From Coriaria nepalensis (Eukaryota > Streptophyta > Magnoliopsida > Cucurbitales > Coriariaceae), in assembly GCA_027186245.1 (NCBI GenBank), contig CP114486.1, positions 2,232,001-2,296,000 of the forward strand: 64,000 bases of DNA. Direction: 5' to 3'. The notes beneath the pieces were generated by a model. The model worked only from the letters and a program-made list of their open reading frames with translations, made no database searches and was not told the origin of the DNA. Within the stretch, counting starts at the first letter, position 1. Every line of letters starts with the position of its first letter. A program made the translations under genes and the position numbers. Of the stretch, positions 60,215-64,000 are shown piece after piece.

Positions 60215-63200
60215 TTTCCTTTGCCTAATTCATCATCTCATCCTTAATTTTATTTTATTTTATTTTATTACGGGAATTTAAATAAATGCTTGTCAGGACG
60301 GATAGAAATGTTTTTTTTTTGTCAGGAGGGAATATGGAATCTTAAATAGAATCCTGAAACGGAATAAACTTGGCAATAAAAAGCCCAAACTCTACCTAAT
60401 AAATTAAATAAATTGAGAGAGAGAGAGAGAGAGAGAGAGCGAGATTGATGTAGAATTAAAATAAAAAATTGTGGAGGGTTGGAATTGATCGAAGTGAAGA
60501 GTATGAATCGTATGAGAAAATAAAATCTTGTAACAAATCGAAGTCGGGGCGTCGCGTATAACAACGAATCTTTGATTGATTGGAGATATTTAAATAAAAA
60601 ATTAAAATTAAATAAAATGAAAAATGGAGAGAGAGAGAGACGTTAGAATATTCGTTAATGAAGAGGAATCCTAGACTGAATATTCGTGGCGATGATTCCA
60701 TTCCCATTCCTAGACTGAATTATCGTCTGTGAGCTTAATGGAGTGACGTCACCATTTCATATCCCACCTTACTTTTTATTTTAATTTATTTTTCCTTCTC
60801 ATCGATTGGAGATTACTTTGAGAGAAAGGACGAAGTATGTTATATACGGATTAATCGGTTTCAATTAAATTATATATATAATTTTTTTTTATTATTTTAT
60901 TATTTTAATTTAAAATTTAATAAAATAAAATATTAATCGAATCAATATTATCAGGTTAGGTTAAAATTAGTATATTTCATTTTGCATCTTTTTCTTCAAA
61001 ATTCGTTTTTGAAGTCTAAATTTGAGAAGAGTATTAATTTTTATATATTTAAAAATCTTAAAAATAATAAATTAAATCATATTTTATTTATAATTATTAA
61101 ATTTATTTTAAAATAAGATATAATTATTAAATCATTATTGTTATTTTACATTAAGGTTATATCTATGGGCCTTGCCATAAGGTAACCCATTTTGTTTTAG
61201 TGGGTCCAAAATATGAGAGAAGTAAGCATAATAAAATTCCAATCTTACCCACGTCTCAATACATCTGCTACTATAAATGCTTTCAATTTAAGAGGAAGGG
61301 AAAAAAAAAAAGAAAGAAAAAAACCACTCAGGTCGTGTTAATGCAGTGATATTAATGAATAGAGGAGCAAGTAGTAGTAGTCGTGTCTTAGTGTATGAGT
61401 GCGACTCATCAATGATTCAAAAGCTCAGATGGGACTCTGTTTCCATTTTCCCATGTTTCCTTTTATCATACAAAGAAGACCCATAAATTGCCATTTCTTG
61501 ACTCCACCCTTCCACCCTTTTATTTGTTTTTGTTTTTGTTTTTGTTTTTGTATTGTGATTTAAATCGATCTGAAATTGAACAGTAAAATATGAAACAAGC
61601 TGCTAAAATTTGATGACTTGGTCTGGTGAGGCAAAAAGGGGCAGGAACAGTTGTGTTCTTTTTTCCATGTTAATTTTCGCAGGCGGGTGGGTCTTTTCAT
61701 TGTAACTTAGACAAATTTTATGACATTCATATATCTTGTGAGAGATTAATATAAAAAAGCATTCTACGTACTGTCATCATGTGAAACAGAAACTGGTTTA
61801 ATTGGACATATGTTTGCTTTAATCATATACACCCCAAAACTAAAAAGTAAACATAAAAGAACGGTAGGTATCAGCTCTCTGGTTTTTGTTTGTTTGATTG
61901 TTTCTATAAATGGTATGGTTTATAAATTGATTATTTATATTAAAAAATTTAAAAATTAAAAATTAAAAATTAAAAACAGCAATTTACATTTTGAGTAAAA
62001 AAAACTGTATCACTGTCAAGATTTCTTCTTCTTTTTTTTTTTTTTTTTTTTTTCTCCCTATTTTTATACTTTGTAGCCATGTTTTTTTCCTTTCACTTTC
62101 TGGCTTTTTCTTGGAAAGTGTGTTATTATTTCTATTTCTACTTCCATCAGTAATAAGAAGTAACAAAAGTTCGTATTCGATTCGAAAGTTATAAATATCA
62201 TTTAGTATGGAAGTCAATACTAAGCATTAGATTATTTATATAATCATTTGAATAGTCGATCCATTATATACTCTGATCATTTTATAATATAATATCATTT
62301 TAATTACTTATTTTCTCGAATATAAATATAAAAAATTAAATATTATATAAAATATTTCTTTTAATATTGGTTGAACGATTCTATCCTACTTAAATAATAT
62401 ATATTTTGAAAATAATAAATCATATCTTATATTGAATACTGAGAATAATTATTTACCTTTAATAAAATAAGATCAATATTTTTATTTTTATTTTATTCAC
62501 TTTAAAAAGTCGAACCAAGCTTTCTCCAAATTTAATTACTTGTTTTGAAAGCTAAGTTATTTATATAATTAATTAATACAAATTGAATCATTATTCGATA
62601 AATTCTTGAACATATTTAATATTTTATAAATCGATTAATTATAAATATAAATATTAACCAGACATCTTATGTTAAATTATCATTGTTTTCTCTAATTTAT
62701 TGTTTCATAATTTACATGGTAATATATATATATATATATATTCATGTGTCATCCAGTACTCACTACTAGTACTCCACTGCCACCTTCTCCTTTATTAACA
62801 AAAGTGGGAGAGAGAAATCTCACCGTCTTCCAGTGTGCACTTCTCCATGTCTACCTTCTGTAACTCCATCTCTTTCCATCACTCTCTCTCTCTCTCTCTC
62901 TCTGATCTCTACAGTGACAAAGACAGCGGGACGGAGAGAGAGAGTGAGAGAGTAAACGAGCGAGCAGAAGAGAAGTCAATTTAATTTCTCTTCTTGGTTG
63001 CTTGAAAAATCGAGCTTTTACCAAATAGCATGCAAGCGATAGAGATCAACAAAGAGACCAGTGTAAACTTATAGTATGGGACTAGTGCATGTGTTAGTTA
63101 TTACTAATCAGTTTGTAATAGTAACGTTAATGGTAGAGTGCTAATCGTACACTGTTCTAGGCATTAAACCCTGTCCCCACCACCTTTCCTCCTTTGCCGG

Positions 63201-63738
63201 GTTCTTGTCTCCTTCATACCCAAACACGCCAAAACCTCTATTTATCCATCTATCTATCAATTTCTCTAGTCTCGACAATATTTTAAATAAATAAATTTAA
63301 AAAAAAAAAAAAAACTATGGGTAATGAAATTAAATGCTAAAGGGTAAGTACTTAATTATTCAAGTCTAAATATACTAATAAGTAGATTTAACTGAACTCG
63401 TAATTTAATATTATTTTTTAAAATAAAGATTATTAAGAATTTTGTCGGTATTCGAAATGAATGAATATTGTCGTAATAACTTAGATTTCAGAATTGACAT
63501 TATTTTTTGTTCATTCATGACTACAATGATTTCATATATGATCTTAAGAAAAGAAAATAAGAGACTTGTTAATTAGCAAAAACGACATAATGAAAATCCA
63601 CGCGGACCAAAAATTCCCCTCAACAACATTTTGTTTATTTATTGCCCCCCCCTTTCTTTTCTATCACGTCCCCACTTATCTTCTCCACAAAATTAAACCC
63701 TCTCTCTCTCTCATCCAACACTAGCTATCATATTCACC
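60215..63738. other. 3.5-kb divergent regulatory spacer
   Basis: This lies between the GARP gene (-) and the gene entering at 63739 (+). It has (GA)n at 60415-60440 and 60628-60640, a poly-T run at 62033-62053, (TA)n at 62725-62741, (CT)n at 62880-62905 with GA repeats after it, an A-run at 63299-63314, and C/T-rich sequence directly before the right-hand start. There is no coding potential and no recognised transposon ends. Confidence 0.5.
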
Positions 63739-64000
63739 ATGCAAATTCCTTCCTCCACATTCATATCATCAACAAGCACTGATCAAAGTGCTTGTTTAGA
63801 ACCAGACGAGGAAGAAGAGGTAGATGAGGAAGAAGAAAGACAAGCTGAAGACTCCATTTTTCTCTCTCTCTGCCCTCCTGGCCAACAGATCAAAATTTCC
63901 AAACACCAATTCATTAACCAACAGCCTACACATGATCATGTTCCTAATCATCACCTAAACCCTAGTACAGACAATAAGCACCACCACCACCACCACCATC
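63739..64000 (+). CDS. 5' end of an acidic, His-rich protein; possible WIP-type zinc-finger gene
   Basis: From ATG 63739 the frame stays open to the window edge (87 codons, no intron seen). It begins MQIPSSTFISSTSTDQ, has an acidic run (EPDEEEEVDEEEER), a hydrophobic DSIFLSLCPPGQQI motif, and a poly-His run (7 His) at the edge. No zinc finger is yet visible. The call rests partly on position: in Arabidopsis, from memory, the C2H2 gene DOT5/WIP6 (At1g13290) neighbours HRS1 (At1g13300), and WIP proteins have low-complexity N-termini. It could be another kind of nuclear protein. Confidence 0.45.
   Translation, partial: MQIPSSTFISSTSTDQSACLEPDEEEEVDEEEERQAEDSIFLSLCPPGQQIKISKHQFINQQPTHDHVPNHHLNPSTDNKHHHHHHH

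Overview
This is plant nuclear DNA, almost certainly from a core eudicot. The evidence is AT-rich introns and spacers, many short exons bounded by GT-AG splice sites, Ty1/copia and hAT-like transposons, and a gene set typical of angiosperms. I cannot name the family or species. I built the gene models by hand from reading frame and splice-site continuity; every model called intact below joins in frame from ATG to stop.

Layout. 0.3-3.7 kb (+): a BAH plus Agenet chromatin-reader protein. 4.7-5.1 kb (+): a tiny HMA-type metal-binding protein. 5.7-18.2 kb (+): a PRP4-type spliceosomal kinase of 12 exons. Its first intron holds an internally deleted copia element and its sixth intron holds a nearly complete young copia element; both are antisense to the gene. 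22.1-22.6 kb: a cluster of LTR-like repeat fragments. 22.6-23.95 kb (+): a decayed IST1-like ESCRT gene. 24.4-26.3 kb (-): HOP2, a meiotic recombination factor, head to head with a predicted plastid membrane protein (26.5-28.2 kb, +). 29.4-34.2 kb (+): the PP2A scaffold A subunit. 34.9-36.0 kb (-): a single-exon carboxylesterase. 38.8-41.8 kb (+): a GDT1/TMEM165-like transporter. 43.1-53.9 kb (-): MED25/PFT1, whose last intron carries two nested hAT-like elements. 54.5-55.7 kb (+): a broken BRO1-domain gene cut by a decayed copia element (55.7-57.4 kb). 58.6-60.2 kb (-): a GARP/NIGT1-HHO repressor. 63.74 kb to the window end (+): the start of an acidic, His-rich protein, possibly a WIP-type zinc finger.

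How the genes relate. These are independent nuclear genes, not an operon. From memory of Arabidopsis chromosome 1, the order looks like a merger of three fractionated segments (around At1g13290-13350, At1g25490-25550 and At1g68580-68670). If so, this window preserves a fuller ancestral gene order, and both dead genes (IST1-like and BRO1-like) are members of that order being lost here. I found no sign of a novel biosynthetic cluster, CRISPR array or bacterial-type system. The most informative material is the transposon and gene-decay structure.
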